From Chrysogorgia sp. JL179-B06 (taxonomy: Eukaryota > Cnidaria > Anthozoa > Scleralcyonacea > Chrysogorgiidae): 64,000 nucleotides of DNA. The stretch is taken from the NCBI GenBank assembly GCA_035772405.1, contig JAYKKM010000498.1, positions 1,292,501 to 1,356,500 of the forward strand, in the 5' to 3' direction. The notes under the pieces are model-generated. The model saw nothing but the letters and a program-made list of their open reading frames with translations. It was not told the origin of the DNA and did no database searches. A program made the position numbers and the translations under genes. Below, piece after piece: positions 17,416 to 30,273 of this stretch (position 1 is its first letter; the number at the start of each line of letters is the position of its first letter).

Positions 17416-20121
17416 TTGCGTTTCCAAACAAACGTTGGACGTCTTGTTCCTGTGAGCCTACAACAACCAAGTGGATGCAACTGTTTTATGCAACCTATGA
17501 AACCAACTTGTTTAGTTGATCTACTTACCCATAGGGTTGAGAATGATGATGATATTCCGGGTGATGAAGGGGAAGAGGTTGAAGAACTAAACCAGTTGGC
17601 ACAAATTCTTAAATTGGAAGATGACAGTGAACCAGGAGGAAATGTCTTATTTGTAGAACGGTTTGCTGTGGTTGGATCTTGGTTGGAAAAGGTTTACCAA
17701 CAGGCTCTTGCAGTTTGTTCACAGAGAAGTTGCAGGAAACTCCCTATTGAAATTAAAATGGAACATGAACCTGGAAATATAAAGGATACCAATGCAATTA
17801 AGTTTTCTGTTTTTCACAATAACCAGTGATATGTCATGGGGTACTGTGGGATAAAGAAAGTACCAAAACTTAAAAAAGCCATGCATAAGAAGGAAATAAC
17901 TGTAGTAAACCTGGATTCATTGAAACTTGTTTTTGCTCAAAAAAAAAAAGTCTCCCGGTTTTTTAGAAATTAAGAACAGGTGATCCGGTTTGAAACAAAG
18001 TTTTTAAAAGTTCGTTTGCATGCAAAAAAATGCGCGATAAACACAAAACATGGCGTCTTTCCTTTTACTGCGCTTGGGATCGTACAAGATTTAGAATTCG
18101 ACATGTCAAAAACAAAATGGCTTCCACAAAACGTGGTTGACGATACAGATTCCGTAAATTCCGACGAAGATCTTGCAGATTCTGGTTCAGAGTCAAGACA
18201 GGAATACAGTACTAGTAAAGCTAAGAAGTACGATGGCTCCACAAAGTACAAAGTGAAATTTAATCCATCTTGGGCTCAAAATTATCCTGTAAAAGCTGTG
18301 GCAAACGATCGATACAGCTTTTACTGCGTCCCTTGTGCCAGGGCTATTAGTTGTGGATCTGTGGTCACCAAGGACTGAAAGATGTTAAGGATCATTGTGA
18401 ACGTGTAACACATAAGAGAGTTGATGCTGCTAAAAAGACCCAATCAATTTCACAACTCATTGCAAGAGGAACAGATTCTACAAGCAAGAATGTTATCAAA
18501 GCGGAGGTAATGGTGACAAACTTTCTGGTTCAACATAATCTTCCAATTGCAACGGTTGATCATTTGGGTCCATTCCAAAAAATTTTCCATGATAGCAAAA
18601 TTGCTGCATCATATGCTTCTGGTCGTACAAAATCCTCTATTATCAATATTGCAATGGGCCCCCAATTCCATACATATTTAGTTGAACACTGCAAGAACCA
18701 TCCCTTCAGTTTGGGTATAGATGGTTCTAGTGACGCTGGGTTAGAAAAGATGAATCCTGTTACTGTTCGCATATTTGATGTCAATCGATCGAAACAAGTT
18801 GAAAGTAATTTTTATGATGTGTGTACCACAAGTGGTGAAGATTGTGGAAAAGCTGTTTTGATGTTTTGGATGAAAAATTCCAAAATAATTCAATGCCTTG
18901 GCTCAATGCAGTTAGCCTTGGATGCAACAACCCAATAGCCTTGCGCATGGCATTTGTCACATATTGCTGCTACTGAGGCAAACGATGCCTTTACGGAAGT
19001 TATTGGCATAAATGTAGATGTTTTGATTGACTTATATTATTGGTTCGACCAAAGTTCCAAACGGAAGGTGAAACTATCAGAATATTTTGAATTCTGTGAC
19101 CAAGATTACCAAAAAATCCTAAAGCATGTGTCTAGCTTTCTTTAGAACGTTGTATGGAAAGGGCTTTAAAGAAATTTCCGAGTCTCAAGTCTTACTTTCT
19201 AAGTAAAAGTTTTGCAGATCAAAGGTTTAGAAGACTGGAGGTTGCATTTTCAAACCCCATCTTGTAACCTGTCCTGCTGTTCCATCAAACATCTATTCAG
19301 CTATTCAAATAATTCAACAAGCTTCTGCAGAGAAGTGAACCTACAATTCATGTGTTGAGAGGAGCTATGTTGTCTTTGGTAAGAAAGATTGCAAATCGTA
19401 TTGTGCAGCCTCAGTTTATTAAGGATGCAGAACTTGAGCAGCTTGACTTGTCTAACCATGCAATGTTCAAGCCAAACCAGTCGATCTTCCTTGGAGGTAT
19501 GACAAAGCCTACACTTAGCAGGCTCTTGAATGAGGGAGACATACAGAAACTTTATTTAAGACATTCTATACTGCCGCCCATTCCTATTTTGAAATCTTGT
19601 TGGATTATATTTTAAGGAGATTTCCATTGAAAGATGAGTTGATCAGAAATGCAGTTTGGATTGATGTCTCTCAGCAGATAATAGTACAGTGGGAGTGTGT
19701 GCAGTATTTTTATGACAGATACAGCACAATGTTTAAATAAGTGCCAATTGATACCCTTTATGAAGAATTGTGTGACTGACTCTAAAATTGGTGAGGAAGC
19801 ATGGCAAGCTGCCAAAGTAGTTGATTATATTGAGCTTGATGGAACCGAGGTGTACCATTATCGTGCGGATGTTTTATGGTGGTACATTGGACAAATGCAG
19901 CAATCTCGAACCTCAATGAAGAGATTCCGGAATCTATTAAAGAGGCAGTGCTTGTTGTTCCACATAGCAATGCCGAAGAGGAGCGACTTTTCAGTATTGT
20001 ATGCAAAAACAAAACTGACAGTCGTTCCTGTTTAAACAATGATGGGACACTGTCCAACATTTTAGCAATGAAACTAGCCCATTCTGAGAACAGTATCCCT
20101 TGCTACAAAATGGAAAGCTGA
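17416..20121 (+). pseudogene. Decayed hAT-type transposase with possible N-terminal HIRAN-like region
   Basis: Pieces in several frames line up in order. An acidic N-terminal segment and EHEPGNIKDTNAIKFSV are HIRAN-like (17416-17950). A BED-like finger reads YSFYCVPCARAISCG ... DHCERVTHKR (18310-18420). A core reads FSLGIDGSSDAGLEKMNPV (near 18705). A middle segment holds HIAATEANDAF and ELDLSNHAMFKP-like sequence. The C-terminal hAT dimerisation region reads HSNAEEERLFSIVCKNKT, then NNDGTLSNILAMKL (near 19960-20080). At least six stops or frameshifts break it (for example 17827, 18376, 18936, 19143, 19613). The family is common and multi-copy in invertebrates. No TIR pair was identified. Confidence 0.72.
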
Positions 20122-20808
20122 CAGTGAAATTTTAGAGTCATCAAAGAAGGCAACTACAACGTATAACAGAGCACACAAATAGTATATTATATGTACTTGT
20201 AGCTAATTACTGTTGAAGTTCTTGTCTTGTCCCCTCGCCCGGACGGCGCAAAGCGAGGCTGATAATCTTGACGGGGTGGTAGAATGTCTGGTCGTATGTG
20301 GGAAGTTAGTTCTGCAAAATGTTTGTGCGGCGTATATAGGTATAAGAAAAAGCGTGAAATGTACGTGAAATGAGTAATTTAAATAAAGAATGGCAGGCTG
20401 AAGCTGCACGAGCAGAAGAGAACGAGAGGCGACAGTCGTTATTAAAAACAAAACCTCAATTCTGTAACAAAACCAACACAGCAAGAAGGATTGCGACAGA
20501 AACAAGTCAAAGCTACTCAAAGACGATATCCAGTGTTTATATTAATACTACAGAATAGTAAGTGTTTGTTCATATTTTGAAATATACAGTATGTTTATTC
20601 TGTGCTTGATAATGAGCCTATATAGTAGACTATAGCTGTGTTTCAGTGTTTATACGACCTGGGCCTGGCCTACAATTTATAGTATACAAACAAGCATTAC
20701 TGTATACTGGTCAGTGTTAATATATACACTGCTGTATAGTGAATAAGGGAGAGATTGGAGTAGAAAGATGATACATGGATTGTCAAGCTCATATCCTCAA
20801 AATGATTC

Positions 20809-20874
20809 TGAGTCCTGGACAGGAATCGAACCTGTAACTTGATTGCTTCTAACCATTGAGCTACCGAGACTCAG
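20809..20874 (-). repeat. tRNA-derived SINE, copy 1
   Basis: Minus strand: GTCTCGGTAGCTCAATGG, with an A box (TAGCTCAATGG), and GGTTCGATTCC, a B box, close to a GTCCAGGACTCAG end. The spacing between boxes is shorter than in a true tRNA and there is no proper anticodon arm. A related copy with the same GATACATGG flank lies near 57551-57700, which supports a dispersed SINE family. Confidence 0.65.
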
Positions 20875-21029
20875 ATGGAGAGTGAAGCTGGTTACAAATT
20901 CAACATAATACATTCGGTTGATATAGGTATACAGTACTGCCTATGTAGCTTGCATTCACTACAGCAGTGTATATATATTTACACGTCCAAGCATTACTGA
21001 TATAATATATTGACAACCCGCGATTTCCG

Positions 21030-21205
21030 GTCGAGTTCGATAAACATTATTTTTAATACATTAATATGCCTTTTCAGCATAGTTTTTTGGTTAGGATTAG
21101 CATTTCGTTGAATTATAAAAGATTCTTGACTTGAGTGACGAAGGGCTTTCGCTCGAAACGTTGAATGTCTGAGACCTGTTACACTATTTTGGCAGTGCAC
21201 CAACC
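21030..21205 (+). mobile_element. Penelope-like 3' tail fragment
   Basis: GTGACGAAGGGCTTTCGCTC followed by GAAACGTT matches the typical 3' end of Penelope-like elements (compare 57100-57125). No coding part remains. Confidence 0.5.
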
Positions 21206-22923
21206 TTTAAAATATCTGTATTTATGCCTACAATGTACAGTACGTTGAACAATATTTTATCTTCAATAAAACAACCATGTCATGTTATTGTTTGTTAGTT
21301 GTAACTTGTATAGTCTGCATTGTGATTGTTCAGAAATCTTTAGACAAATTTTGAAATACTTAACCGAGAGAGTTGTACTATATACATTCTGGGATTGGGA
21401 AAAGTTTAGGCATTATTAATAATACTAATAAAAATACAGGATAGCCTGTTTATGCTAACACTGGTATTGACGGGGTCCTGTTTCCTAACAAATTACAATT
21501 ATTATTTATTGCAAATATAAATTTATTACACATACTGTATTCATATATATGTATGTACAATATGTTACAAAAACTAATTATAACTTGAAAGTTGTATAAA
21601 TCCTACAAATGTAGTATTGTCAATTAAGGCAATAGATATTAGATAATGCTCTTACATGTATGCAATGAACAAATTCATTGAGATTAAAATAGTTCTTTAG
21701 AAATGGCGGTAAAATGCCTTCAAGACATTTCTTAACTAACATGGTACCAATCCTAGGGTTTCTATTAACCGATCAGTTTCATGTCCAGACTTAGGAAAGG
21801 TCAGTTTCTCTGCCCTGCATTGAGACCTCAAGAGCATCTATCCTCACCAACAATCGGGATAGAATCCCTAATACTGTATTAAAACCAAATTGATGTCCAT
21901 ACATTTGCACTATATGCACCCCTAGACATTTGAATGATAAAGAGAATGCACTTTCTTTCTTCATTCTTTAACAGTCTTTGGTGTCTTTTTATAGTTGATT
22001 ATTTCATGAATCACAAGGTCGGTGAGAAGGGGGGGGGGATAGCCTGGGACCTTGCATGGGGCCCGGCTGCATCCCCACATCAATCACTTGTGACTGGTGT
22101 AATCTGCAGACCAATGAAATGTTGCAACCATTTTGCATACCTAACACAAAGTACCAGTTCATCTCAACACTGTTCCCCAATTCCATCGAATACTGTGAAT
22201 TATTGAACGGAGGTGTCCAAAACAAAAATTATTGAACGCTGATGACGTCACTAGGACAAAGCGCATAATGCACTAGTCAATTGAAAGCCCGGCCCCCCCA
22301 CCCCCGGGGCTATGCCGGGTTTTAACGGGACTTTGCGGGGGAAATACAGGCTTTTAACAAACGTTGCTAGTTTACTACCCGGGGTTTTAACACTGACTTA
22401 TAAAATAGCGGGGGATTTAACGCTCGTAGGGACTGGGAACTAATTGAACTCGCATGCCTTTTCTTGGCCTTCTATCAGATTTCGTTGGATTTTGAGTTTG
22501 TTTTCCATATTTTGGGATATATTTTTGATATTATGGGTGATCAGAAGACAACCGAAGAAAAAAGGTAAGGAAACGATGATTTTTTTGTTTATAATGTACT
22601 CTTATTAACAACAACTCATCAATATTCATGTCTTCAAATAAAATTCAAATATTTTGGTGACAGTCACTAGTTCGTATATTTTAATATTTAACATGCAACC
22701 TGGTATTTTAACACAGTAATAAAACACAGTATTATTATAAGTCTATAATAAAGTATATTTGGTACTATAAAGTATTTTTGTCAGATTTAATACTACATGT
22801 ATTTTAATATTGTAAAGTCATTGCTGTTTATATAAAGTATTCTAAAATATTTTAGTATATTATAAAATACAGTATACACATGCAGTACTAATTTATACAT
22901 TCAAGCAACTCCAATTTTTGCAG

Positions 22924-23157
22924 GTTCTTTTTCAACATGGATCAAGAAACTTGATTAAGCTCATTGGGACTGAGACTAGTCTACAATATATTAAAAGTGA
23001 ACTTCAGCAAGACCTTGGTGTCGGGGGAATTGTGCTTCAGAAGTTTGACAGTGATTGGGATGAATGGGTTGATATCAAATATGTTGATGGTATACAGGAC
23101 AAAGACAAAATAAAAATTATAAATATTTCCTCAACAGCCTCATCACCCACATGCAAG
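22924..23157 (+). CDS. Exon with PB1/ubiquitin-like domain (probable N-terminal exon of the 13-kb element's gene)
   Basis: Acceptor TTTTTGCAG at 22915-22923, donor ACATGCAAG/GTGATT at 23157. The exon reads VLFQHGSRNLIKLIGTETSL and ends in an acidic D-x-D-rich part (DSDWDEWVDIKYVDGIQDKD) and KIKIINI, the strand-helix-strand pattern of PB1 or ubiquitin-like folds. A possible first exon with ATG at 22533 and donor GGTAAGG (22563) does not match in phase, so the true start is uncertain. Further tentative small exons are 23694-23724 (LHEHGKSAQ), one after TGTGCAG near 23930, and 24091-24191 (ending TLGPPT before GTAAGC). Interaction or targeting function is inferred. Confidence 0.5.
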
Positions 23158-25494
23158 GTGATTTCACATATAAATCAAGCAATTCACACGGAAGGTGAGT
23201 TTTTGCTAGTAGGTGGGTTTCACTCGTGCTTAATATTGTGCTGCACATGGTGGTCAACTTCACAAATGCTGACAGCTATTAAAAGCATGTCATTTCATTT
23301 GAGATATCCATTTATTTGACAAGGGTGGATTTAAAAGTGGGTTTTGGGGTAGGTGGGGAGTGGACGGGAGTGCTGAGTGATCAGTCAAGCACACCGAAGC
23401 CAGTACTGGCCAGCAGTGCATGCTCATAGTAGTTTCTTGATTGCAATTTACAAAGTTTATTGTAAAATTTACATAATGTAATACTGAATAACAAACTTCG
23501 AATACCTCAAACATCTAAAAGGAAGATATAAAGTTTTATATTATTTTTTAATTTTTGCACACCCCTGTCCACCGCCTATAATTTTACCTATTGGTATTTG
23601 GTAGAAAATGTGTAACACCATGAGATTTAGTAAAACCCACAAAGATAGTACTTGTATTTGGTTCTTGTTGTATTGTATTCAACATGCACCTAGGTTGCAT
23701 GAACATGGGAAGTCAGCTCAAGGTAAGCTGTAAAATATTAAATTGGCACCATCCAGGAATCCTCATTGTAAGATATTTAGTTAAAGTAAGTTTGTTTTAA
23801 TTATTAGTGTTATAGCCTGATTTAAGAATTCCAATAAATGAATATTTAAAGTTTTCTGATATTTCCAAACACTGACAAACCTCCGAAGTTAATTAGCTTT
23901 TTAGCATATAATTTATATACATGTGCAGACTCAACATCCCAGGAGCTATGTTGGCAAAGACATAAAGCAGCAAGGAGATATTTGTTTACTGCATGCAATA
24001 TAAACCTGAGTTGACAAAGTGATTGTTTTTGAAATATTATCCAAGACTAGAATTTGTTGGCAGTATATTTATCAGATTTTTCATTAATATAGTCTTGACC
24101 CCTGCTGGCAATGAAGGTGCAAATCATACCAGCAACAAGCAAACAACTATTCTCTTTTCTGGTGGAAACATGACACTGGGACCTCCAACAGTAAGCTATT
24201 TCTAAATTTGACTTATTACTATTTATTTTTGTGTGGCACTCCTATTCAGATAAAATATTTTACATCCATTCTTATAATTTTGCGCACTCTGGATGTCCTC
24301 TGAGCAGTAGAATAACGTTGTTATTCTACTCTAAAACTTACTCATAGTCACGTCTTTTACTTCAGTGTTGTTGAGCACTCTGCCCGATGTTAATGGTGAC
24401 GTCACTATAAGCTATAATGCAAAGCTAACTCTCATTTGAGCACCCTGGCCCCATGAAGCATCATATATGTCTGTATACACAAATATCATAGTGTTTGTAC
24501 TGTATGTGCTTGGTGAGAGCAAGTTCACATGTATCAAATTAATAGGGTGGTATTTAAAATATAGACAGTGATTCAAGCTGCATGCACTGATGAGCCATTT
24601 AATATATATAATTTATACACACTCACTGCTGGATTTATAAAAAAGTGACCCCTTAGAAATTGAAGATACTGTAGCTTCTAATTACATGCAAACATGCATA
24701 TGAAGCGAAATTCTAAAGGTTTTGACTCTGTGTGCATATGTGCATATAATTAGAAGCTATCTTAAATTCCCAAGATCATGCATTTTTCTAAAGGTTAAAA
24801 TTGCTAAGCGGTCACTTTTTTATACACCCTGTATATATGATACTGAGCACTCTCTGACATTTTGTGAACCAAAATTCACTTTATACGTAACATACTCACT
24901 TTTGTTTTACTTATGTAATGCTTAACTATGTAATATATTATATAATTATGTGACAACAGGTTTGTCCGATTTGTTTATGAGCAGATTAGTCAAAAAGGGC
25001 AAAGCATGTGTTGAACATTTCTTATAGACAACAATGAGAAGATTGATTGTCTATTATATATTATTATATTGTCATAATATGTATGTACTATTTAAAACAC
25101 GAGCAGCAGTGTTTTATCAGATATAAAACGTGAGGCGAAGTTGAGCGTTTTAGAGCTGATAAAACACTTTCTGCAAGAGTTTTAAATGGCTTAAAAACAA
25201 ACCCCTCTTGATGAGTTCATTTTCGAAGTAATTTTGAAAAAAGAACTTGTCGAAGCTGAGAAAATCAAAGTTAAAGTTTATGTAAACTAGGAGTAATCTT
25301 TATCACATATAAAGACTCCTATTTATATATATGCCATAGAATAGAGAATAGAATAATTTATTTACCCACGTATCACTGAAGAGCTAAAGAAAGCAAGTAA
25401 AACGTGACATACAGTGTATGTATACAATGTGCCAATTATTGTATAACAGGTATTGCCAATTTCGGTTAAAGTAGTGCGTCCTGAACTTTTCTAG
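23158..25494. other. Intronic or non-coding stretch with a MITE and a hairpin repeat
   Basis: Holds the tentative small exons named above. It also has a 189-bp MITE at 24636-24824 (inverted ends TATAAAAAAGTGACC) and a GTGTTTTATCAG/CTGATAAAACAC hairpin at 25109-25167. Otherwise AT-rich. Confidence 0.45.
24636..24824. mobile_element. 189-bp MITE with TATAAAAAAGTGACC ends
   Basis: The left end TATAAAAAAGTGACCCCTTA and right end read inward TATAAAAAAGTGACCGCTTA match at 19 of 20 bases. A second inner pair, AGCTTCTAATTA...TAATTAGAAGCT, extends the hairpin. Confidence 0.7.
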
Positions 25495-26130
25495 GCTGGG
25501 CACATGCCTGAAGTAAACTATCAAAAAGTCGATTTAGATGTTGAAAAAATCCGTAAGGAAAGCCAGGTTTATCAACTGAAGCCGGATGACAAACTGTATG
25601 AATATCATAAGGCAGTGAACGAGGCTTGTTTCTCTGAAGCGATAAAAGATCCAACTCTTTTGAAAAATAAGCGAGAGCTCCAACGCATAGCAAGACAGCA
25701 TCTTCACAACTCTGGCTAACATTATAAAAAGGGGAAATCTAGGTCAACCATGTTTGCAAGTCCAGATTCTTCTAGTTTCACAAAGAAAAACGTCACCCGC
25801 GAACTTCGCGAAAACCGTCTTGAACAATTGCGGGAAGATTTAAAAGAAGTTGATCTACAGTTGAGCTTTTCTCTGCAGCAAAGAGAAAAGTGTTCAAATG
25901 TGCACAATTTCAGCAAAGCAATAGAAGTTTCGCAGCAAGTTGACGAACTCCGAAAGAAAAAGAGAAAATACCAATCCGAATTAGATTTGCTTCAAAGTAA
26001 AGAGGCAGCAAGTAAGCGAGTCAAGAAATGTATTAGCAAGAACAAGAGATCGTCAACACCGCATACCTTAGACCAGTTCCTGAAGAAGGCAGACGCCGTA
26101 CAGATCCAGCTATCAGAAAGCGAGTATCAT

Positions 26131-26274
26131 GAAGTTGCTCCAGATATTGAAGGTGCTCCAGATATTGAAGTTGCTCCAGATAGTGAAGTTGCTCCAAATA
26201 GTGAAGTTGCTCCAAATAGTGAAGTTGCTCCAAATAGTGAAGTTGCTCCAGATATTGAAGTTGCTCCAGATATT
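26131..26274 (+). repeat. Eight tandem 18-bp coding repeats (EVAPDI/S type)
   Basis: Unit GAAGTTGCTCCAGATATT occurs eight times, coding E-V/G-A-P-D/N-I/S. Substitutions are mostly ATT to AGT and GAT to AAT, with identical middle copies, a sign of recent unequal exchange or slippage. Confidence 0.9.
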
Positions 26275-27064
26275 GAAGTCGATATCAAACAACACGAAGT
26301 CGTAAACGAGATTCCTGATTCTCCAAAGAGCGACGTACACGTTGTACTTCAAGAAGATTCCTGCAGAGCTGATACATCGGTGCCAATGAACTGCAGCCAG
26401 CCATTAGACCAGCCAGCCCGAGATTGTTCTATTGTGTCAGAAAAGACAATCAGCAGTATCTCATCGTGCGTGCCTGAAGAAAATGCAAATTTTTGAAGAG
26501 AACCACCAGTGTAGAACAGCTAGATACACCTGAAAGTACACTGGTGGGTAGTACTGATTTTGTAGAAGAAAAATACGAAACTTTTGTAGCAAATGTGCGT
26601 TTAAAACTTAGTGACGTCAGCCTTTGTCGTTTAGAAGATGGGCTGTATGTTTCTTTGATGTCGTTGTTTCTTTAAAAGAGTTCGTTATTTATCGCGGTGA
26701 ATATTGTAAAAGGTGCCACAATAGTCACTGCGCAGAATGCTGTGTGTTAATCAGCATGGCATCTTATATTTTGAAAGAAGGCATTGCTAAAGTATCTGAG
26801 GTGTCCAAGGCGCAATTTCCGAACAAAGTTTACAAGTCTGACAAAGCAGTCCAGCGACTTTTACAGTTACCAGTGGTTATTGTGAAGGGGGAATTCCTGT
26901 TTGTAATCGAGAAAAGACCCGATGTCGACTACAAAATATTGTTAGAACTGCTTCCAAAGATGTTGCCAGTGGAGAGAGACGTTCGAAGTCGAATAAGAAA
27001 AGAGACCCTAAGAACGTTATGTCAGTTAGTTTCAACTGAATCAGATAGAAAGTTATTAAAATAT

Positions 27065-27803
27065 GAATTGAATTGAATTGAAGTTTATCAAATACTGATT
27101 TGCAATTGATGTACTAAGACACAATTGAATACTACAATATTTACAATGAATGGTATAAAATTCCAAAATTTAAAATATCTTTACAAATGAATAATTACTA
27201 AGACTATGAAGAGTAACATTAAAAATTATGTATGTTCATTATTAAAAGTACTTGTTGCAGAAGGAATAAAACTCTTTAAGTATCTATCAGTTCTACATCA
27301 TGGCAATAACAGCGGAGCAGGGTTTCTAAGACTGTATTTGTTACTCCTCCATGGTGGAACAATAGAATGAATTTTGTGGCTGGGATCAAGCATCTTTCGA
27401 AATAAAAGCTGACACATATGGTTTCGTCGATCATGTAAGGTGGGAATATTGGCAGATTTCAAGGCATCGGGATATAAGCATGATGGAAAAATTATGCGAA
27501 GTGCTCTCTTTTGAATATGTTCTAATTGGGAACTTAGATAGTCGGGGAGAGAGTAATGCCATACCTCACACGTGTATTCCATGATAGGTCTGATACATGT
27601 ACAAAAAATAGATAGTAGGATGGCAGCAGGAAAACCACATCGTTTTAATAAGCGAAGGGAAAACAGACGCTTTCTTGGTAATTTCGTCAACATTTTTCCT
27701 CCATTTAAAGTCATTAGAAATCCAGACACCGAGGAGTTTAACTTCAGATACGACCTCAACAGATTTCTGATCGGAGAGAACGATGGAGGATTCGCACTAA
27801 AGC
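27065..27803 (-). mobile_element. LINE reverse-transcriptase fragment (L2/CR1-like), 5'-truncated
   Basis: Minus-strand frames read LRSYLKLNSSV-region sequence, then RLLKRCGFPAAILLSIFCTC, PIMEYTCEVWHYSLPDYLS and LEHIQKRALRIIFPSC, the usual end of LINE reverse transcriptases. Frames shift once near 27690. The 3' end has an (AATTC)n-type tail at 27065-27081. It sits inside the putative transposase gene on the opposite strand. Confidence 0.8.
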
Positions 27804-30273
27804 AGACATATGTAGCCACTTGGGGACAGTCTGCAAAACAAGCGAAATTAGCCTATGGTATTGATGACAATACTAGAAAGGTTGAGCGGGTAAACCAAGC
27901 AATTGCGATGGCAAATGAAATACAGAAATCGGTTGTGGAGCTTGCGACTCTGGAAGATACAGCCCTTCTCAACTCATTGGGGATACCACAAGACATTTCC
28001 AGCGAATCTGAGTCAGATGAATCAGATTCAGAGACTGATTATTTCAGTAGCGATTTAGAACAGAAGCAAAATACTGCGGGATCAAACGTCTCATCTAACA
28101 AACACGCCAGCGAAACACCACCAAATGAAGTATGGTTGTCATGGTTGAAAGAGAGTAAGTTTAATTGGTTTTCATTTCATCACGAGTGTCTACTACGTTT
28201 AAAGCATTTGCGTGAAGATGTGTTTGATGAACTGCTGACTGTCTTTGCAAATAATCTTTCCGCATCCGGCCTAAACGAGGATGAACTGGCCCAGGTTAAG
28301 ATTTCGTATGAAGCATTCACTGAGTATCAGCGTAGACAACCTTTAATGATAGAAGGTGAATCTGTATTTTCTGAGTCTGATTCCGAAGAAATTGAAGCCA
28401 ATGACGGAGAGTTTACCTAGTGGTGTGAAAATGGGAAAAAGCGTATCCAGGCAGTACGCCGGGCTATTAAACAAAAGGCAAAACGGAACATTGCAAAAGA
28501 GATAACGACCCGAAACGGCCTAAAAAGAAAGTTTCCCAAAAGAGCTAGCCGAATTGTTAAGGAACATCCTAATATCGGAAGAGATATCGAGGAATTTGTC
28601 AAGTCGAAAAGCGTAGGAGCTGATGCGTGGCGACGAACGGGGGTATTGACATTTGATGGTGCTCGCTGCAGAGGAAAGAAAGTTACCTACAAAAGTATTC
28701 AATGTCATCTTCAGGAAAAGTATAGCTGCAAAATAGTTATGGAACTGTAGTCCAATTTTGTGTTATAAGAAGCAAGCGTCGTTTATCTGCCAAGCGATAT
28801 AAGAGGATCGCCAAAGTTACTTGCCGAAGAGCTCGAAAGGGATTTGCGGTAAAACTTAACGTAGATGCACACTGGAGTAGTGCATTTTATAAGGGGATCG
28901 ATTTCATACAACTGAAAGACGGCAAGGACAAAGTGTTGCTGAACAGAGATGACCAAGCCGGTTTTCGTCTCGATACAACCTTCACCCACAAACAAGGCAA
29001 GTGTATCATCACTCTGGAAAGTCAGCCTTCGCTTACCAGGAGAACTTATTTTGTAAATAAATATCCATCTCTCCTTCAAACAACGTCTTATTTATTCTTG
29101 GATTCTGAGACGACCGAAAAAGCATGTGTTGGAATCGTGATACCACATTTTACTTATGATAAGTCACCCACTCAGCATTACATTGATTTAAACATGTTGG
29201 AGACGAAGTTACCTAACTACCTAAATGAGAAACCAATCGATTGCATACGAGTAGATGGAGCAGGAGACGAAGGACCGGCGCATGTAGAAGTCCAGTTTCT
29301 GTGGACAGAACGACACCTTCTTAAGCAGAAGATCTGCACAATTGTCACGACCAGGAACAGTGGTGGCTCCTATTTAAATCCTGTTGAGTTAATGAACGGA
29401 TGTATTGCCAAAGCACATGCCAATCTTTACATTCCATCAACTCTTGCCAGTGGTAACTTCAATGCTAGTGGCCTGGATACAGATAAGCTTACGGAGAATG
29501 TGGACCTGGCTATGGAAGTCTACATCGATCGAGTTAATGGGGCACCATGTTGTGGGACCAACATCCAGCTTTTTAAAGGAGGGAAGGATCCATCTCTTGT
29601 GGAATGGAGAGAAGCTTTGTTAATTTTTTTGAGAGGAAACCCAAAGCAAAAGGATGAGCTAAGGGCAGCCAACCCAACTCTTTATCAACACTTTGAGCGG
29701 GTGTGGGCTATACGAGAGAGCCATATGAATCATAAAGTTCCTGCACAGTATGCCTTCATACTAACGCTTTGTTACAAGCCAGAATGTTCGCATCCTCTGT
29801 GCCATGGTGCGACTAGAGAGCATTGTTGGTTTGAAAATGGGCCACTGTTGTCTCACATTCCTTTTCCAATCCCAGATCCTGGGAGACCATGGGGTGGATC
29901 GTGTCAAGAGTGTTCTGGTATGTGCTCTGGCCATTATCTGAAGCCTATAGCACATTTGGCTTTTGTGAAAGACTGGGCGTATGATACCGCTGAATTCCTG
30001 TATAAGCCGCCAAGTGAAGTAATCAAAGAAAGATTCTACGAGTCCTTGAAAAAAGGGAAAGAAATGTTGAAAACAGACTTGGAGTCCGTGGCTAAACAAG
30101 TATTGCTGTCATTCGATGAAGTTTCAATGCAGGTAGAACATCCAAAGGGAACTATGGAACGAAGGAAAATGGGAGCTCAGAAGGCTGCCTTAACCAGAAA
30201 GAACACGCAGACAGTTCGTAAGTGTTTAAGTATTACTCTTCAAACAAGTCACATATTTTGTTCTTCCTAATGA

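Larger units (their letters stand above)
20122..22267. other. Non-coding stretch with SINE and Penelope-tail relics
   Basis: Contains a truncated copy of the CCCTCGCCC repeat (20232-20262), a 62-codon ORF at 20370-20558 with no recognised motif, the tRNA-derived SINE at 20809-20874 and a Penelope-type tail near 21030-21205. The rest is AT-rich without features. Confidence 0.45.
25495..30217 (+). pseudogene. Putative DDE-type transposase gene with acidic repeat-bearing N-terminal half, broken
   Basis: The coding signal starts after TTTTCTAG with AGHMPEVNYQKVDLDVEK. There is one nonsense codon at 25717, a coiled-coil (ELRENRLEQLREDLKEVDLQ) and the EVAPDI repeats at 26131-26274. A frameshift occurs near 26490, and a cysteine/histidine cluster YCKRCHNSHCAECC lies near 26706. 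A LINE insert fills 27065-27803, then a serine/acidic stretch, a stop at 28418 and a frameshift near 28728. The catalytic part follows: NRDDQAGFRLD (28942), IRVDGAGDEGP (29247), LNPVELMNG (29377), spaced like a D-D-E triad. A cysteine cluster (CYKPECSHPLCHG, HCWFE, CQECSGMCSGH) comes next. The exon ends at donor GTAAGT (30218), in phase with the first PHD exon. I recognise it as a multi-copy invertebrate family but cannot name the superfamily. Confidence 0.6.

Noticed and set aside
26131..26274. CRISPR-like array
   Set aside because: Units are contiguous 18-bp coding repeats with no unique spacers, in a eukaryotic setting.
26033..26352. Minus-strand repetitive ORFs (LEQLHY / WSNFTI repeats)
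   Set aside because: Antisense shadows of the EVAPDI coding repeats on the + strand.
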